Below are positions 6,826-6,889 of a DNA stretch of 6,889 nucleotides, piece after piece. This DNA is from an uncultured Clostridium sp. (GTDB lineage: Bacteria; Bacillota; Clostridia; TANB77; CAG-508), in assembly GCA_946498265.1 (NCBI GenBank), contig CAMMNR010000096.1, positions 1 through 6,889 on the forward strand, in the 5' to 3' direction. The notes below the pieces were generated by a model. The model had not been told where the DNA came from and searched no databases. It was given only the letters and a program-made list of their open reading frames with translations. A program made the position numbers and the translations under genes. Position 1 is the first letter of the stretch. Each line of letters begins with the position of its first letter.

Positions 6826-6868
6826 TTTATCTTCAAATATATGATTTTTCGGTTCAATACATAATTTA

Positions 6869-6889
6869 AAAAATTCTAAATTAATTTTT
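6869..6889 (+). terminator. Possible weak all-AT hairpin at the window edge
   Basis: AAAAATT (6869-6875) can pair with AATTTTT (6883-6889) around a seven-base loop, ending in T residues at the right edge. It could be part of a terminator for the EAL gene, but the stem is entirely A-T and the window ends here, so it is a weak call. The bases between it and the GC-rich repeats hold nothing I recognise. Confidence 0.2.

Noticed and set aside
1..6889. CRISPR arrays, tRNA or rRNA genes.
   Set aside because: I found no regularly spaced direct repeats with unique spacers, and no tRNA-like cloverleaf or rRNA-like sequence on either strand.

Overview
The window is very AT-rich, with A/T-ending codons and AGA as the usual arginine codon. 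TGA is used as a stop (the cysteine desulfurase ends in TGA) and tryptophan is TGG, so the code is the standard bacterial one. One gene starts with TTG behind an AGAAGGTG ribosome binding site. Together with the protein families, this points to a low-GC Bacillota, most likely an uncultivated or gut Clostridia-type lineage. That assignment is inference. All genes lie on the + strand.

Layout. (1) The last 33 codons of an unidentified gene, followed by a strong AT-rich intrinsic terminator. (2) A 551-codon WG-repeat (beta-rich) protein. Its reading frame continues upstream of the first ATG through a clear membrane-anchor segment, but no usual start codon or ribosome binding site exists there, so its 5' end looks damaged or mis-sequenced. 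(3) A long imperfect palindrome (about 264 bp) starting right at the WG gene's stop codon. It includes a perfect 33-bp arm pair and looks like a miniature inverted-repeat element (MITE). (4) A short promoter region with two small palindromes, then a patatin-like phospholipase starting with TTG. (5) A class V, NifS/IscS-type cysteine desulfurase with all expected catalytic residues. (6) A membrane-bound cyclic-di-GMP protein: a two-TM extracytoplasmic sensor, a degenerate GGDEF domain and an intact EAL domain, predicted to be a c-di-GMP phosphodiesterase. (7) An abrupt GC-rich patch with three copies of a GGGGACG..CCTTC-type repeat. It encodes the last ~18 residues of the EAL protein, runs past its stop, and resembles REP/RAYT-type repeats.

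The genes do not form an obvious pathway. They look like independent units: a membrane/envelope protein, a lipid hydrolase, sulfur mobilisation for Fe-S clusters or tRNA thiolation, and second-messenger turnover. I see no clear new multi-gene system. The most unusual signals are two probable non-coding mobile or repeat elements, each placed exactly at the 3' end of a gene (the palindrome at the WG stop codon, the GC-rich repeats inside the EAL C-terminus), and the missing start of the WG gene.
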